Positions 23,624 to 35,276 of a stretch of DNA of 64,000 bases are shown here, one piece after another; position 1 is the first letter of the stretch; every line of letters starts with the position of its first letter. Location: contig MEEK01000010.1 in NCBI GenBank assembly GCA_001724425.1, positions 71,058 to 135,057 of the forward strand. The letters are read 5' to 3'. This stretch comes from Microbacterium sp. SCN 70-27 (GTDB lineage: Bacteria; Actinomycetota; Actinomycetes; Actinomycetales; Microbacteriaceae). The position numbers were made by a program, and so were the translations under genes. Under the pieces are notes generated by a model that saw only the letters and a program-made list of their open reading frames with translations, was not told the DNA's origin and searched no databases.

Positions 23624-25713
23624 CGGGACTCCTTGACGTGCAGGATGTGGACAGGCTCGTGGAACGCGTCGAGGCGGACGAAGGCATCCTGATTCCACGT
23701 CCACTCGGCCCCGGTGATGAGGTCTTCGACGACGTAGTCGGCGCCGCGCGGGATGCCCCAGACGGTGGAGTCGAGGTGGATCATCGTCTGTCGCGTCGAG
23801 TGCGGGTCGACGTTGGCGACGACGAGGATCGTGTCGGACTGCCCGGTCTCGGTCAGCGCCCCGTCGAGATGCTTGCTGTAGACGAGGATCGCGTCGTCGT
23901 CGCTCCAGTGCAGGCTGAGGCCGCGCAGCTGGCGGAGGGCCGGGTGCGCGCGGCGGATCTCGTTGAGACGCGTGAGGTAGGGCGCGAGCGTGGCATCCGC
24001 CGCGTCGGCCGCGGCCCAGTCTCGCAGCTTGTACTCGTACTTCTCGTTGTCGATGTTCTCTTCGGAGCCGGGTCTTGCCACGTTCTCGTAGAGCTCGTAC
24101 CCCGCGTACACCCCGTAGGACGCACCGCCGGTCGCCGCGAGGGCCGCGCGGATCTTGTACGCGGGCCGGCCGCCGTACTGGAGGTACTCGGTGAGGATGT
24201 CGGGAGTGTTGACGAACAGGTTCGGGCGCATGATGTCGGCGGTGTCGCCGGAGATCCATGTGAGGAACTCCTCGAGCTCGGCCTTCGTGTTGCGCCACGT
24301 GAAGTACGAGTAGCTCTGCTGGAAGCCGGCCTGCGCGAGACCCAGGAGCGGAGCGGGGCGTGTGAACGCCTCGGCGAGGAAGACGACGTCGGGGTGCTCG
24401 TCCTTGACGGTTCCGATCAGCCACTCCCAGAACTGCAGGGGCTTCGTGTGCGGATTGTCGACGCGGAAGATCTTCACGCCCTGCGCGATCCAGTGCCGGA
24501 CGATCCGCAGCACTTCCGCGCGGATGCCCGCCGGGTCGTTGTCGAAGTTGATCGGGTAGATGTCCTGGTACTTCTTCGGCGGGTTCTCGGCGTACGCGAT
24601 CGACCCGTCGGGGAGCGTCGTGAACCACTCCGGGTGTGCGCTCACCCAGGGGTGATCGGGCGCGGCCTGCAGCGCGAGATCGAGGGCGACCTCGAGCCCC
24701 TCGGCGCGGGCCGCACGGACGAAGGCACGGAAGTCGGCGAGCGTGCCGAGATCGGGATGCACGGCGTCGTGGCCGCCCGCCGACGACCCGATCGCCCACG
24801 GTGAGCCGGGGTCTCCGGGCCCCGCGGTCAGGGTGTTGTTCGGTCCCTTGCGGTTGACTTCGCCGATCGGGTGGATGGGCGGCAGGTACAGGACGTCGAA
24901 GCCCATCGCGGCGACGGCCGGAAGGCGCTTGGTCGCGGTGCGGAAGGTTCCGCTTTTGATCGTGCCGTCCTTCAGCCGCTTCGCGCCCTCCGAGCGCGGG
25001 AAGAACTCGTACCAGGCGCCGACGCCCGCGCGCTCGCGCTCGACGAGCAGCTCGCGCGTCTCGCCGACCGTCAGCAGGGACTGCAGCGGACGGTCGCGGA
25101 ACAGGGCAGCGAGCGAGGGGTCGCGCACCACGATGAGCGCGGATTCGTCGGTCTGTGTCTCGTCGCGGAGCGCCGCGGCTGCGACCGTGAGTGCCCGGAC
25201 GTCCGCTGCGCCGCGGCCCTTTTCGCTGGCGGCGCGCTCGAACAGGCGCGCGCCCATCTCGCGCATGAGCGCGGCATCCACGCCCGCCGCGATCTTCAGG
25301 TCGGCGGCATGCTCCCACGTGAGGAACTCGTCGGCGAACGCCTCGAAGCGGAACTGCCACACGCCCTCTTCGAGCGGGGCGATCAGGGTGCGCCACCGGT
25401 CGAAGCCGTCGCCGAGAGGGCTCAGCCGGTGGAGGGATTCGGCGCCGCTCGGCGACGTGAGCCGGACGTGCACGCCGATGATGTCGTGCCCCTCGCGGAA
25501 GGCCGTGACACCGAAGGGCACGGCCTCGCCGGAGAACGCCGACGGGCGGAACGAGGCATCCGGTGCCGTCGGGTGCGGCAACGCCATCGGGATGCGACCG
25601 GTCCGCGTGTCGGCATCGGTCTGCCAGGGCTTCCCCGAGCGGAGCGGGATCTGCGACGTGCTGCGCAGTGCGGGCGGGGTCTCGGGCTTCGGCGCGCGGG
25701 TCTTGGTGGCCAC
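23620..25713 (-). CDS. glgE: Alpha-1,4-glucan:maltose-1-phosphate maltosyltransferase
   Basis: GH13_3 enzyme that transfers maltose from maltose-1-phosphate to the end of alpha-1,4-glucans. The 697-residue protein has the GRIP box of the family N-terminus (TGRIPMA, residue about 40), the S/N domains, and the catalytic barrel with FDVLYLPPIHPIGEVNRKGPNN, nucleophile Asp in KIFRVDNPHTKPLQFWEW and acid Glu in VFLAEAFTRP. GTG 25713 is used; TAGGTT lies exactly 6 nt upstream, suggesting a leaderless message. Maltose-1-phosphate would come from GlgM or TreS-Pep2, neither of which is in this window. Confidence 0.96.
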   Translation of the reverse strand: MATKTRAPKPETPPALRSTSQIPLRSGKPWQTDADTRTGRIPMALPHPTAPDASFRPSAFSGEAVPFGVTAFREGHDIIGVHVRLTSPSGAESLHRLSPLGDGFDRWRTLIAPLEEGVWQFRFEAFADEFLTWEHAADLKIAAGVDAALMREMGARLFERAASEKGRGAADVRALTVAAAALRDETQTDESALIVVRDPSLAALFRDRPLQSLLTVGETRELLVERERAGVGAWYEFFPRSEGAKRLKDGTIKSGTFRTATKRLPAVAAMGFDVLYLPPIHPIGEVNRKGPNNTLTAGPGDPGSPWAIGSSAGGHDAVHPDLGTLADFRAFVRAARAEGLEVALDLALQAAPDHPWVSAHPEWFTTLPDGSIAYAENPPKKYQDIYPINFDNDPAGIRAEVLRIVRHWIAQGVKIFRVDNPHTKPLQFWEWLIGTVKDEHPDVVFLAEAFTRPAPLLGLAQAGFQQSYSYFTWRNTKAELEEFLTWISGDTADIMRPNLFVNTPDILTEYLQYGGRPAYKIRAALAATGGASYGVYAGYELYENVARPGSEENIDNEKYEYKLRDWAAADAADATLAPYLTRLNEIRRAHPALRQLRGLSLHWSDDDAILVYSKHLDGALTETGQSDTILVVANVDPHSTRQTMIHLDSTVWGIPRGADYVVEDLITGAEWTWNQDAFVRLDAFHEPVHILHVKESR

Positions 25714-25719
25714 GTTTCG

Positions 25720-25725
25720 AACCTA
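25720..25725 (-). promoter_or_regulatory. Probable leaderless -10 element of glgE
   Basis: On the minus strand TAGGTT ends 6 nt before the GTG start of glgE. The run of C/G between glgX and glgE holds no other signal. Confidence 0.5.
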
Positions 25726-25734
25726 CCCCCCGGG

Positions 25735-27810
25735 TCACTCCATCCGGAACAGGTGAAGCGCCGTGCCCGGGAGTGCGATCGCCTCGCCCGGGCCGTACAC
25801 CGGTCGCTCGTCGTCGGGACGCTCGGGGACGCTCGACCACAGCGACGTGTACCGCGTGATGCCGTCGACGCGTGGGAGCGTCACCTGGATCGGCTTCTCG
25901 ATGCCGTGCACGATCAGCAGCACCCGGTTGGGGTCCTCGTGCTCGGGCAGGGACAGGGCGTCGTACTGGAGGGTGCGGTGCGCGGGATCGTTCCAGCGCT
26001 CGAGCGACATCGTCTGCCCGTTCTCGTCGTACCAGTCGATGACGGACGAGCCGGGAACGGGATGCGCGGCGTCCGCGAAGTGCTGCGGGCGCAGCGCCGG
26101 GTTGTCGCGTCGGAGTTCGAGCAGCCGACGCGCGTGCGCCTGAAGATCCTCCTGCCACGGCGCATGCTCCCAGTCGACCCACGTCAGCGCGGAGTCGTGG
26201 CAATACGGGTTGTTGTTGCCGCGCTGCGTACGGCCGAACTCGTCGCCCGCAGTGACCATCGGAACACCCGCGGACAACAGGAGCGTGCCGAGGAGGTTCC
26301 GCGCCGCCTTGCGGCGGCTCGCGAGGATCCGCTCGTCGGTCGTGGCGCCTTCCGCCCCGTGGTTGAACGAGCGGTTCGTGTCGGCACCGTCGCGGTTCTG
26401 CTCGCCGTTGCCCATGTTGTGCTTGACGTCGTACGACACGAGGTCGCGGAGCGTGAAGCCGTCGTGCGCGGTGACGAAGTTGATGCTCGCGAGGGGTCCC
26501 CGCTCGCGGCTGAACGTGTTCGACGAGCCCGCGAGGCGTGTCGCGAACCCGCCGATGCCCGCCGGCGACGTGGAGGCCCGGCGGGCATAGTCGATGTCGC
26601 TCAGCCAGAAGTTCCGCACCCGGTCGCGGTACCGGTCGTTCCACTCGCTCCAGCCGGGCCCGAAGTTGCCGGTCTGCCACCCGTCCATGCCGACGTCCCA
26701 GGGCTCCGCGATCAGTTTCAGCTCGCGAAGCTCCGGGTCCGTCGCGATCGCGCGCAGGAGCGGATGCTCGGCGGAGAAGGCGTGGTCCGCGCCGCGGCCG
26801 AGCGTCGGTGCCAGGTCGAATCGGAAGCCGTCGACCTGCACCTCGCGCGCCCAGTAGTGGAGCGAATCGAGGACGAGGCGCGCCGCGGCATCCGTCGACG
26901 TATTGACCGCGTTGCCGCAGCCGGTGACGTCGATGTACGCGCCGTCCGGCTGCTGCCGGTAGTAGGCCGCGTTGTCGATGCCGCGGAAGCTCGACCGCGG
27001 GCCGCCGATGTCGAGTTCCGACGTGTGGTTGTAGACGACGTCGAGGATGACTTCGATTCCCGCCGCATGCAGCGTCCGTACCGTGTCCTTCACTTCGCGC
27101 AGCACGGCCTCCGGCCCCGCGGCGATCGCCTCGGCGGTGGCGTAGGCGCCGTGCGGGGTGAAGAAGTTCAGGGTGTTGTAGCCCCAGTAGTTCGTCAGCC
27201 CGTGGGTGAGCAGGCGCGGCTCGGTCTCGAAGGCGTGGATCGGGAGCAGTTCGACCGCCGTCACGCCGAGCGAGGTCAGATGCGAGATCATCGCGGGGTG
27301 TGCGAGGCCCGCATACGTGCCGTGGAGGGCCGGCGGGATGTCCGGATGCCGCTTGGTGAGGCCCTTCGTGTGCGCCTCGTAGATGACGGTGCGATGCATC
27401 GGCGTCCGCGGCCGCTCGACACCCTGCCAGTCGTAGGCGCCGTCGACGACGACGCAGCGCCACTCGCCGAGGCGCACCGGCGCGAGCCCTCGCGCGTACG
27501 GGTCGAGCAGGAGGGTCTCCTTGTTGAACGTGTTGCGCGGCGCGCTCGGACCGTCCACGCGCAGGGCGTAGTGGGTGCCGAGGGCGAGCTTCGGCGTCGT
27601 CACCTGCCAGACGCCGTTCCCTGCCGGGGTGAGCGGGATCGCGGCGGTGATCCAGTCGAGGTCGGTGGGATCGACGATCACGAGTTCGACGCTCGAGGCG
27701 TGCTCCGACCAGACGCGGAGAGTGCCGCCGCCTGCCCCGAGGGTCACGCCGAGCGCGTCGTACGCGGGGTCGAGGAAGGAGGGGGGAGCGGTCGGCGTGG
27801 GGCTGGCCAT
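25735..27810 (-). CDS. glgX: Glycogen debranching enzyme GlgX
   Basis: GH13_11 isoamylase-type enzyme that hydrolyses alpha-1,6 links of short branches. The 691-residue protein has an N-terminal CBM48 domain (VTLGAGGGTLRVWSEHAS, to about 150) and a barrel with VIYEAHTKGLTKRHPD, VYNHTSE, nucleophile Asp in VDGFRFDLAPTLGR, acid Glu in LIAEPWDVG and THDG-like AHDGFTLRDLVSY. ATG 27810 was chosen because a -10 element sits 7 nt upstream and the sequence beyond is not conserved. It ends 21 nt before glgE on the same strand, and the three glg genes share orientation. Confidence 0.95.
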   Translation of the reverse strand: MASPTPTAPPSFLDPAYDALGVTLGAGGGTLRVWSEHASSVELVIVDPTDLDWITAAIPLTPAGNGVWQVTTPKLALGTHYALRVDGPSAPRNTFNKETLLLDPYARGLAPVRLGEWRCVVVDGAYDWQGVERPRTPMHRTVIYEAHTKGLTKRHPDIPPALHGTYAGLAHPAMISHLTSLGVTAVELLPIHAFETEPRLLTHGLTNYWGYNTLNFFTPHGAYATAEAIAAGPEAVLREVKDTVRTLHAAGIEVILDVVYNHTSELDIGGPRSSFRGIDNAAYYRQQPDGAYIDVTGCGNAVNTSTDAAARLVLDSLHYWAREVQVDGFRFDLAPTLGRGADHAFSAEHPLLRAIATDPELRELKLIAEPWDVGMDGWQTGNFGPGWSEWNDRYRDRVRNFWLSDIDYARRASTSPAGIGGFATRLAGSSNTFSRERGPLASINFVTAHDGFTLRDLVSYDVKHNMGNGEQNRDGADTNRSFNHGAEGATTDERILASRRKAARNLLGTLLLSAGVPMVTAGDEFGRTQRGNNNPYCHDSALTWVDWEHAPWQEDLQAHARRLLELRRDNPALRPQHFADAAHPVPGSSVIDWYDENGQTMSLERWNDPAHRTLQYDALSLPEHEDPNRVLLIVHGIEKPIQVTLPRVDGITRYTSLWSSVPERPDDERPVYGPGEAIALPGTALHLFRME

Positions 27811-27817
27811 GCGCTCT

Positions 27818-27823
27818 ACAGTA
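27818..27823 (-). promoter_or_regulatory. Probable leaderless -10 element of glgX
   Basis: On the minus strand TACTGT ends 7 nt before the ATG at 27810; no ribosome binding site is present. Confidence 0.5.
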
Positions 27824-27870
27824 GTAATGCCGCGCGGCGGTCGGCTCACGCGACGCGGAAGGAGGACGCC

Positions 27871-29043
27871 ATGATCTATCTCGATCATGCGGCGTCCACC
27901 CCGCTTCGCCCCGCGGCGCAGGCGGCCTGGATCCGGGCGTCCGCCGAGGTCGGCAACGCCTCGTCGGTGCACGGCGCGGGCCAGTATGCCCGGCGCTCGC
28001 TCGAGGAATCGCGGGAGCGTGTCGCGGCGCTCCTCGACTGCGAGCCGATCGAGGTGGTCTTCACCGGCGGCGGCACCGAATCGGTGAACCTCGCGCTGAA
28101 GGGGCTGTGGTGGGCGCGCCGGACGGCCTCCGACGCGGTCGTGATGCCGGACGGCGAGCATCATGCGACGCTCGACTCGGTCGCCTGGCTCCAGACGCAG
28201 GGCGCGACCGTCCGGGCCGTCGGCCTCGATGAGGTCGGGCGGATCGCTCCCGAACGGTTCGCCGCGGCCCTCCCGGATGCCGCGCTGGCGACGGCCCTCG
28301 TCGTGAACAACGAGATCGGGACGATCCAGGATGCCGCGGTGCTGGCCGAGGCTTCGGCCGCAGCGGGGGTGCCGCTGCACCTCGACGCCGTCGGCGCGGT
28401 GGGGCACATTCCCGTGTCGTTCGCGGCATGGCGGGGTAGTGCCGCCGGGGCGACGGGGCTCGTCGCGCTGAGCCTGTCGGGGCACAAGTTCGGGGCTCCC
28501 GTCGGCACGGGCGCTCTCGTCGTCTCGCGCCATGCGACGCCGACCCCCGTGCTGCACGGGGGCGGACAGCAGCGGGGTCTCCGGTCCGGAACACCCGATG
28601 TCGCGGGTGCGGCGGCGCTCGCGGCCGCACTCGATGAGGCCCTCGGCGAGCTCGACGCGGAGACCACGCGCCTGCGCACTCTGCAGGAGCGGCTCGCGAC
28701 GGGCATCCTCGAGACGGTGCCGGAGGCGTCGATTCTCGGCGATCCCGTCCGGCGCGTTCCGGGCAACGTGCATGCGCTCTTCCCGGGGGCGGCGGGGGAG
28801 TCGCTGCTGTTCCTCCTGGACCAGGCGGGGATCGCCGTCTCGACCGGGTCGGCGTGCCAGGCGGGCGTCGCCGAACCCTCGCACGTCGTTCTCGCGCTCG
28901 GCCGGGATGAGCGGGACGCGCGCTCGGTCCTGCGCATGACGCTCGGACGCGGCTCGACCGACGCCGACGTGGAGGCCGTCCTCGCCGTCCTCCCCGAGGC
29001 GTACGCGCGGGCATCCGGGGCCCGCTCAGCACGACGCTCGTAG
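27871..29043 (+). CDS. Cysteine desulfurase (IscS/NifS family)
   Basis: PLP enzyme that takes sulfur from cysteine as a persulfide. The 390-residue protein begins MIYLDHAASTPLRP; the PLP lysine is in SLSGHKFGAPVG (about residue 210) and the persulfide Cys in STGSACQAG (about residue 330). AAGGAGG lies 5 nt before the ATG at 27871. It ends nine bases before mnmA, so its likely job is to supply sulfur for tRNA thiolation; in many actinobacteria Fe-S assembly is handled by a separate suf operon, though that lies outside this window. The large in-frame extension upstream is antisense to glg genes and not coding. Confidence 0.95.
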   Translation: MIYLDHAASTPLRPAAQAAWIRASAEVGNASSVHGAGQYARRSLEESRERVAALLDCEPIEVVFTGGGTESVNLALKGLWWARRTASDAVVMPDGEHHATLDSVAWLQTQGATVRAVGLDEVGRIAPERFAAALPDAALATALVVNNEIGTIQDAAVLAEASAAAGVPLHLDAVGAVGHIPVSFAAWRGSAAGATGLVALSLSGHKFGAPVGTGALVVSRHATPTPVLHGGGQQRGLRSGTPDVAGAAALAAALDEALGELDAETTRLRTLQERLATGILETVPEASILGDPVRRVPGNVHALFPGAAGESLLFLLDQAGIAVSTGSACQAGVAEPSHVVLALGRDERDARSVLRMTLGRGSTDADVEAVLAVLPEAYARASGARSARRS

Positions 29044-29046
29044 ACT
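29041..29046 (+). promoter_or_regulatory. Probable leaderless -10 element of mnmA
   Basis: TAGACT, overlapping the desulfurase stop codon, ends exactly 6 nt before the mnmA ATG. mnmA can therefore be transcribed alone as well as with the desulfurase. Confidence 0.6.
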
Positions 29047-29052
29047 GGAACG

Positions 29053-30150
29053 ATGAGGATCCTTGCGGCGATGAGCGGCGGCGTCGATTCCGCCGTCGCG
29101 GCCGCCCGGGCCGTCGACGCGGGTCATGACGTCGTCGGTGTGCACCTCGCGCTCTCGCGCGCGGGCGGGGCGCTGCGCACCGGCAGCCGCGGGTGCTGCA
29201 CGATCGAGGACGCGATGGATGCCCGGCGCGCGGCCGACCTCCTCGGCATCCCGTTCTACGTGTGGGATTTCTCCGAGCGATTCCGTGCCGACGTCATCGA
29301 CGACTTCGTCAGCGAGTACCAGGCGGGACGCACCCCGAATCCGTGCATGCGCTGCAACGAGAAGATCAAGTTCGCGGCGCTCCTGGAGCGCGCCGTCGAG
29401 CTCGGCTTCGATGCCGTGTGCACGGGACACTACGCGACGCTCGTCGACGGGCCCGAGGGGCGCGAGCTACACCGCGCGAGCGACGAGGCCAAGGACCAGT
29501 CCTACGTCCTCGGGGTCCTCACCGCCGAGCAGTTGGCGCACACGATGTTCCCGCTCGGCGACACGCCGTCGAAGGCGCTCGTGCGCGCCGAGGCCGCGAA
29601 GCGCGGGCTCACGGTCGCGCAGAAGCCCGACAGCCACGACATCTGCTTCATCCCCGACGGTGACACGCGCGGCTGGCTCGCGGAGAAGGTCGGCGCGGAG
29701 CGCGGCGAGATCCTCGATCAGTCGGGCGCCGTCGTGGGCCGGCACGAGGGGGCGCACGCGTACACGGTGGGTCAGCGCCGCGGGTTGTCTCTCGGCGTTC
29801 CCGCGCCCGACGGCAGGCCGCGGTTCGTGCTGGAGGTCCGTCCCGTCTCGAACACCGTCGTGGTCGGCCCGAAGGAGGCTCTCGCGACGGCGGAGATCGG
29901 GGGCGTCCGGCTGAGCTGGGCGGGGCGCGCGCCCCGGGAGCGCTCGTTCGCGTGCCACGTGCAGATCCGGGCGCACGCCGATCCCGTGCCCGCATACGCG
30001 CAGTGGTCGGATGCCGGGCTCACCGTCACCCCGGAGACGCCGTTCGACGGCGTCGCACCGGGGCAGACGGCCGTTCTCTACGACGGCACGCGCGTGATCG
30101 GGCAGTTCACGATCGACCGGACGGTCTCGGCCGTGCCGGCTCTCGCGTAG
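29053..30150 (+). CDS. mnmA: tRNA 2-thiouridylase MnmA
   Basis: Thiolates U34 of tRNAs for Lys, Glu and Gln using ATP and a persulfide. The 365-residue protein has the PP-loop [10 protein letters not shown] (residues 8-17), the nucleophile Cys98 in NPCMRC (with Cys101), and the second catalytic Cys198 in HDICFIPDG, close to E. coli Cys102 and Cys199. An additional Cys pair is at 48-49. It follows the desulfurase gene by nine bases. A TAGACT -10 element sits six bases before the ATG and no ribosome binding site is visible. Confidence 0.96.
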   Translation: MRILAAMSGGVDSAVAAARAVDAGHDVVGVHLALSRAGGALRTGSRGCCTIEDAMDARRAADLLGIPFYVWDFSERFRADVIDDFVSEYQAGRTPNPCMRCNEKIKFAALLERAVELGFDAVCTGHYATLVDGPEGRELHRASDEAKDQSYVLGVLTAEQLAHTMFPLGDTPSKALVRAEAAKRGLTVAQKPDSHDICFIPDGDTRGWLAEKVGAERGEILDQSGAVVGRHEGAHAYTVGQRRGLSLGVPAPDGRPRFVLEVRPVSNTVVVGPKEALATAEIGGVRLSWAGRAPRERSFACHVQIRAHADPVPAYAQWSDAGLTVTPETPFDGVAPGQTAVLYDGTRVIGQFTIDRTVSAVPALA

Positions 30151-30208
30151 TGACGCGCTCGACGGCGGCCGCGGCAGCGACCCACCCGCGTGTGTCGGTC
30201 CCGCTCCC

Positions 30209-32545
<2,337 letters not shown>

Positions 32546-32551
32546 CGCAGG

Positions 32552-34255
32552 TCAGCCTTCGGGGTGTGTGAGCGTCACGAGCGACTCGCGCACCTGACGG
32601 CGCAGCACCTTGCCGATGAGGGATCGGGGGAGCTCGTCCACGACGTAGATGCGGCGCGGCACCTTGTACGGCGTGAGGATGCCGCGGGCGAACTCGCGGA
32701 TCGAATCCACGTCGACGTCTCCGGAGCCATCGAGGACGACCGCCGCGACGACCTCTTCGCCGGAGTGCTCGCTCGGCAGGCCCACGACGGCGGCATCCAC
32801 GACGTGCGGATGCTGGCGCAGCGCGTTCTCCACCTCGGTGGGCGCGACGTTGAAGCCCCCCGTGATGATGAGCTCCTTGATGCGGTCGACGATCCGGACG
32901 AAGCCGTCTTCGTCGATCTGGACGATGTCGCCGGTGCGGAACCACCCGTCGACGAACACCTCCTCCGTCGCCTCCGGCTTGCCGTAGTAGCCCTGGAACA
33001 CCTGCGGCCCGCGCACGATGAGCTCGCCGCGCTCGCCCGCCGGAACGTCCACCGAGGGCTGATCGGGGTCGACGACGCGGCATTCGGTGCCCGGGAGGGG
33101 CAGCCCGACCGTGCCGGGTTTGCGGTTGTGTGCTACGGGATTCGCCATGAGCACGGGCGAGCACTCCGACAGGCCGTATCCCTCGACGAGGTAGCCGCCG
33201 GTCGCGGCTTCGAACGGCACGACGAGTTCGTGCGGCAGTGCCATGGCGCCCGAGATCGCGACCTCCGTGCCCGCGAGCGACACGCCCTCCGCCTTCGCGG
33301 CGGCGAGCAGGCGGTCGGCGATCGGCGGGACGAGCGGGAGGAACGTCGCGGGGTGCTTCTTCGTCACTTCCAGCACCATCGCCGGCTCGAACCGGGGGAA
33401 GAGCACGAGTCGAGCACCCATCGACATCGCGAAGGTGAGGCACAGGGTGAGCCCGTACGCATGGAACATCGGGAGGACGGCGTAGACGACGCAGCCCTTC
33501 CCGCGCTGGATCTGCGGCACCCACGCCTGCGCCTGACGGGCATTCGACAGGAGGTTCCGGTGCGTGAGCACAGCGCCCTTCGGGGTGCCCGTCGTGCCGC
33601 TCGTGTACTGGATGATCGCCACGTCATCCGTCGCCGGCGCGGGGAAGGATGCCGGGAGGGGCGGCGCCTGCAGGAGCTTCTCCCAGGCGATCGCTCCCGA
33701 CGTCCGCTCCGTGAGCGCGGCACGTGACTCGCGGGCCTTCGCGAGCGGAAGGTGCAGTGCGAAGCGGAGCGTCGCCGGCATGGCGCGCGTGACGTCGACA
33801 GAGACGACGTTCGTGACCGCCACGTCGGCAGGGAACTGCTGGACGGTCGAGACGACCTTGCTCCACACGATCGCCGTCTTGGCGCCGTGATCCTCGAACT
33901 GCTTGCGCAGCTCCCGCGGCGTGTAGAGCGGGTTGTGCTCGACAGCGACGGCACCGAGACGCAGGATCGCGTAGAACGCGATGATGTGCTGCGGGCAGTT
34001 CGGCAGGACGATCGCGACGGTGTCGCCCCGCGAGACGCCGAGTGCGCGCAGCCCCGCCGCGGCGCGCTCGATGGCATCCTCCAACTCGCGATAGGACGTC
34101 GTGCGCCCGAAGAACTGGAGCGCCGGGGCCTCGGGGTAGTCGCGGGCCGAGGCGTCGACGATGTCGAGGAGATTGCCGCTGACGGGGTCGAGATCAGCGG
34201 GAACGCCGTCCGCGTAGCTGCGGATCCAGGGGCGGGGCGGGTCGTAGCTCGTCAC
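32552..34255 (-). CDS. Long-chain acyl-CoA synthetase (AMP-forming)
   Basis: ANL-superfamily enzyme that activates fatty acids with ATP and CoA. The 567-residue protein is complete: the phosphate-binding loop YTSGTTGTPKGAVLTHRN (about residues 216-233), GYGLSECSP (A5), GWFRTGDI (A7), DRIKELIITGGFNVAPTE (A8 hinge) and LPRSLIGKVLRR with the catalytic Lys near the C-terminus. Start GTG 34255 has TAGGCT 6 nt upstream. It converges with ligA (6 nt apart). A broken second synthetase lies immediately upstream on the same strand. Confidence 0.94.
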   Translation of the reverse strand: MTSYDPPRPWIRSYADGVPADLDPVSGNLLDIVDASARDYPEAPALQFFGRTTSYRELEDAIERAAAGLRALGVSRGDTVAIVLPNCPQHIIAFYAILRLGAVAVEHNPLYTPRELRKQFEDHGAKTAIVWSKVVSTVQQFPADVAVTNVVSVDVTRAMPATLRFALHLPLAKARESRAALTERTSGAIAWEKLLQAPPLPASFPAPATDDVAIIQYTSGTTGTPKGAVLTHRNLLSNARQAQAWVPQIQRGKGCVVYAVLPMFHAYGLTLCLTFAMSMGARLVLFPRFEPAMVLEVTKKHPATFLPLVPPIADRLLAAAKAEGVSLAGTEVAISGAMALPHELVVPFEAATGGYLVEGYGLSECSPVLMANPVAHNRKPGTVGLPLPGTECRVVDPDQPSVDVPAGERGELIVRGPQVFQGYYGKPEATEEVFVDGWFRTGDIVQIDEDGFVRIVDRIKELIITGGFNVAPTEVENALRQHPHVVDAAVVGLPSEHSGEEVVAAVVLDGSGDVDVDSIREFARGILTPYKVPRRIYVVDELPRSLIGKVLRRQVRESLVTLTHPEG

Positions 34256-34261
34256 GGCGTC

Positions 34262-34267
34262 AGCCTA
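34262..34267 (-). promoter_or_regulatory. Probable leaderless -10 element of the acyl-CoA synthetase gene
   Basis: On the minus strand TAGGCT ends 6 nt before the GTG at 34255. Confidence 0.5.
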
Positions 34268-34316
34268 GCGGCGGGTGTCGACGGGTGGTCGTCCGCCGCT
34301 CGCGGGGTGCGCGAAC

Positions 34317-34913
34317 TCAGTCGACGAACTCGGTGTGGAAGCTGAACGCAGCGAGCGCCCGTCGCAGCGCATCGGGCTCGCCCGCGGCCCGCACCCGCAC
34401 GACGTGCCCGCGGGCGGGATCCTGCGCGGCCTCGACGGAGGCGAGGGGGACCCGGAGCTCCTCGGCGACCGCCATGCAGACGTCCTCGATCTCCCGCAGG
34501 ACGAGGCTCGGCTTGAAGATCTTGCCGACAGCGGTCGTCGGTAGCTGATCGACGATGCGGACGACGCGCGGGCGGGCGGCCCGCTCGCCGACGTGGGCGG
34601 TCGCGTACGCGAGCAGTTCCTCCTCCGTCGCCGCGGCGCCCGGGGTGAGCTGCACGTAGACGACCGGCACCTCGCCCGCGTGGGCGTCAGGCCGCCCCAC
34701 GGCGGCGGCGAGTGCCACGGCGGGATGCTCGTGCAGGCCGATCGATCCGACCCGTACGGCCGCATCGGCGGGGTTGACGCTCGAGGCGCAGGTTCCCTCC
34801 GTGAGACCGTATGCCTCGAGTACGCGCACGCCCGTGCGCCGCGGGAACTCACGGAACAGCTCCTCGGGCAGTGGCGCCGCCCCGCAGATCCATTGGCGCA
34901 TCCGGATGAGCAT
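34317..34913 (-). pseudogene. Eroded acyl-CoA synthetase (N-terminus and hinge missing)
   Basis: An open frame of 198 codons from ATG 34913 encodes only parts of an AMP-forming acyl-CoA synthetase. It starts in the middle of the fold (ICGAAPLPEELF, then LEAYGLTEGTCAS), then jumps from RVGSIG directly to LHEHPAVALAAAVGRPDAHAGE, skipping about 100 residues that normally carry the TGD and hinge motifs, and ends with the C-terminal domain (PTTAVGKIFKPSLV). The ATP-binding loop is absent, so it cannot be an active ligase. Frame is kept throughout the remaining parts. It sits beside an intact relative and before gatC on the other strand. Confidence 0.8.
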
Positions 34914-34964
34914 GAGTGATAGTTGCATCAAATCTGATACGCAGGTCAAGTGCTGAGCCGCCCG
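34914..34964. promoter_or_regulatory. AT-rich palindrome-like segment between the eroded gene and gatC
   Basis: TTGCATCA and TGATACGCA face each other around AATC at about 34923-34943, an imperfect inverted repeat in unusually AT-rich DNA. TTGACC follows on the minus strand. It may be the old promoter/operator of the eroded acyl-CoA synthetase gene. Confidence 0.35.
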
Positions 34965-34970
34965 TAGACT
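34965..34970 (+). promoter_or_regulatory. Probable leaderless -10 element of gatCAB
   Basis: TAGACT ends 6 nt before the GTG start of gatC at 34977; no ribosome binding site is present. Confidence 0.6.
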
Positions 34971-34976
34971 GGGGCG

Positions 34977-35276
34977 GTGTCTGAAATCACCCCTGAACTC
35001 GTGCGCCATCTCGGCGTCCTCGCACGGATCCAGCTCGACGACGGCGAGGTCGAGCGTCTGACGGGCCAGCTCTCCGCGATCGTCGACAACATCGCGAAGG
35101 TCTCCGAAGTCGCGACGCCCGACGTTCCCGCGACGAGCCACCCGATTGCGCTGGAGAATGTGTTCCGCCCCGACGTCGTCGGCGAGATGCTGACGATCGC
35201 GCAGGTGCTCCAGAATGCGCCGGATGCCACCGAAGACCGCTTCAAGGTCACCGCGATCCTGGGGGAGGAGCAGTGA
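34977..35276 (+). CDS. gatC: Asp/Glu-tRNA amidotransferase subunit C
   Basis: Small helical subunit of 99 residues that wraps around GatA and stabilises the GatCAB complex, which converts misacylated Glu-tRNA(Gln) and/or Asp-tRNA(Asn). Family features are the start [23 protein letters not shown] and the PLRPDVV-like [13 protein letters not shown]. The stop overlaps the gatA GTG by four bases. GTG start behind a TAGACT -10 element at 6 nt. Confidence 0.96.
   Translation: MSEITPELVRHLGVLARIQLDDGEVERLTGQLSAIVDNIAKVSEVATPDVPATSHPIALENVFRPDVVGEMLTIAQVLQNAPDATEDRFKVTAILGEEQ

Noticed and set aside
21497-23692. A 731-codon open frame on the plus strand opposite glgB
   Set aside because: GlgB on the minus strand has all catalytic motifs and a ribosome binding site; the plus-strand frame encodes Arg/Val/Glu-rich sequence with no domain, typical of antisense shadow frames in high-GC DNA.
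23624-27463. An uninterrupted minus-strand frame of 1991 codons running through glgX and glgE into glgB
   Set aside because: Only the last 711 codons resemble a protein (GlgB). The rest is an out-of-phase copy of glgE and glgX, which have their own well-supported frames.
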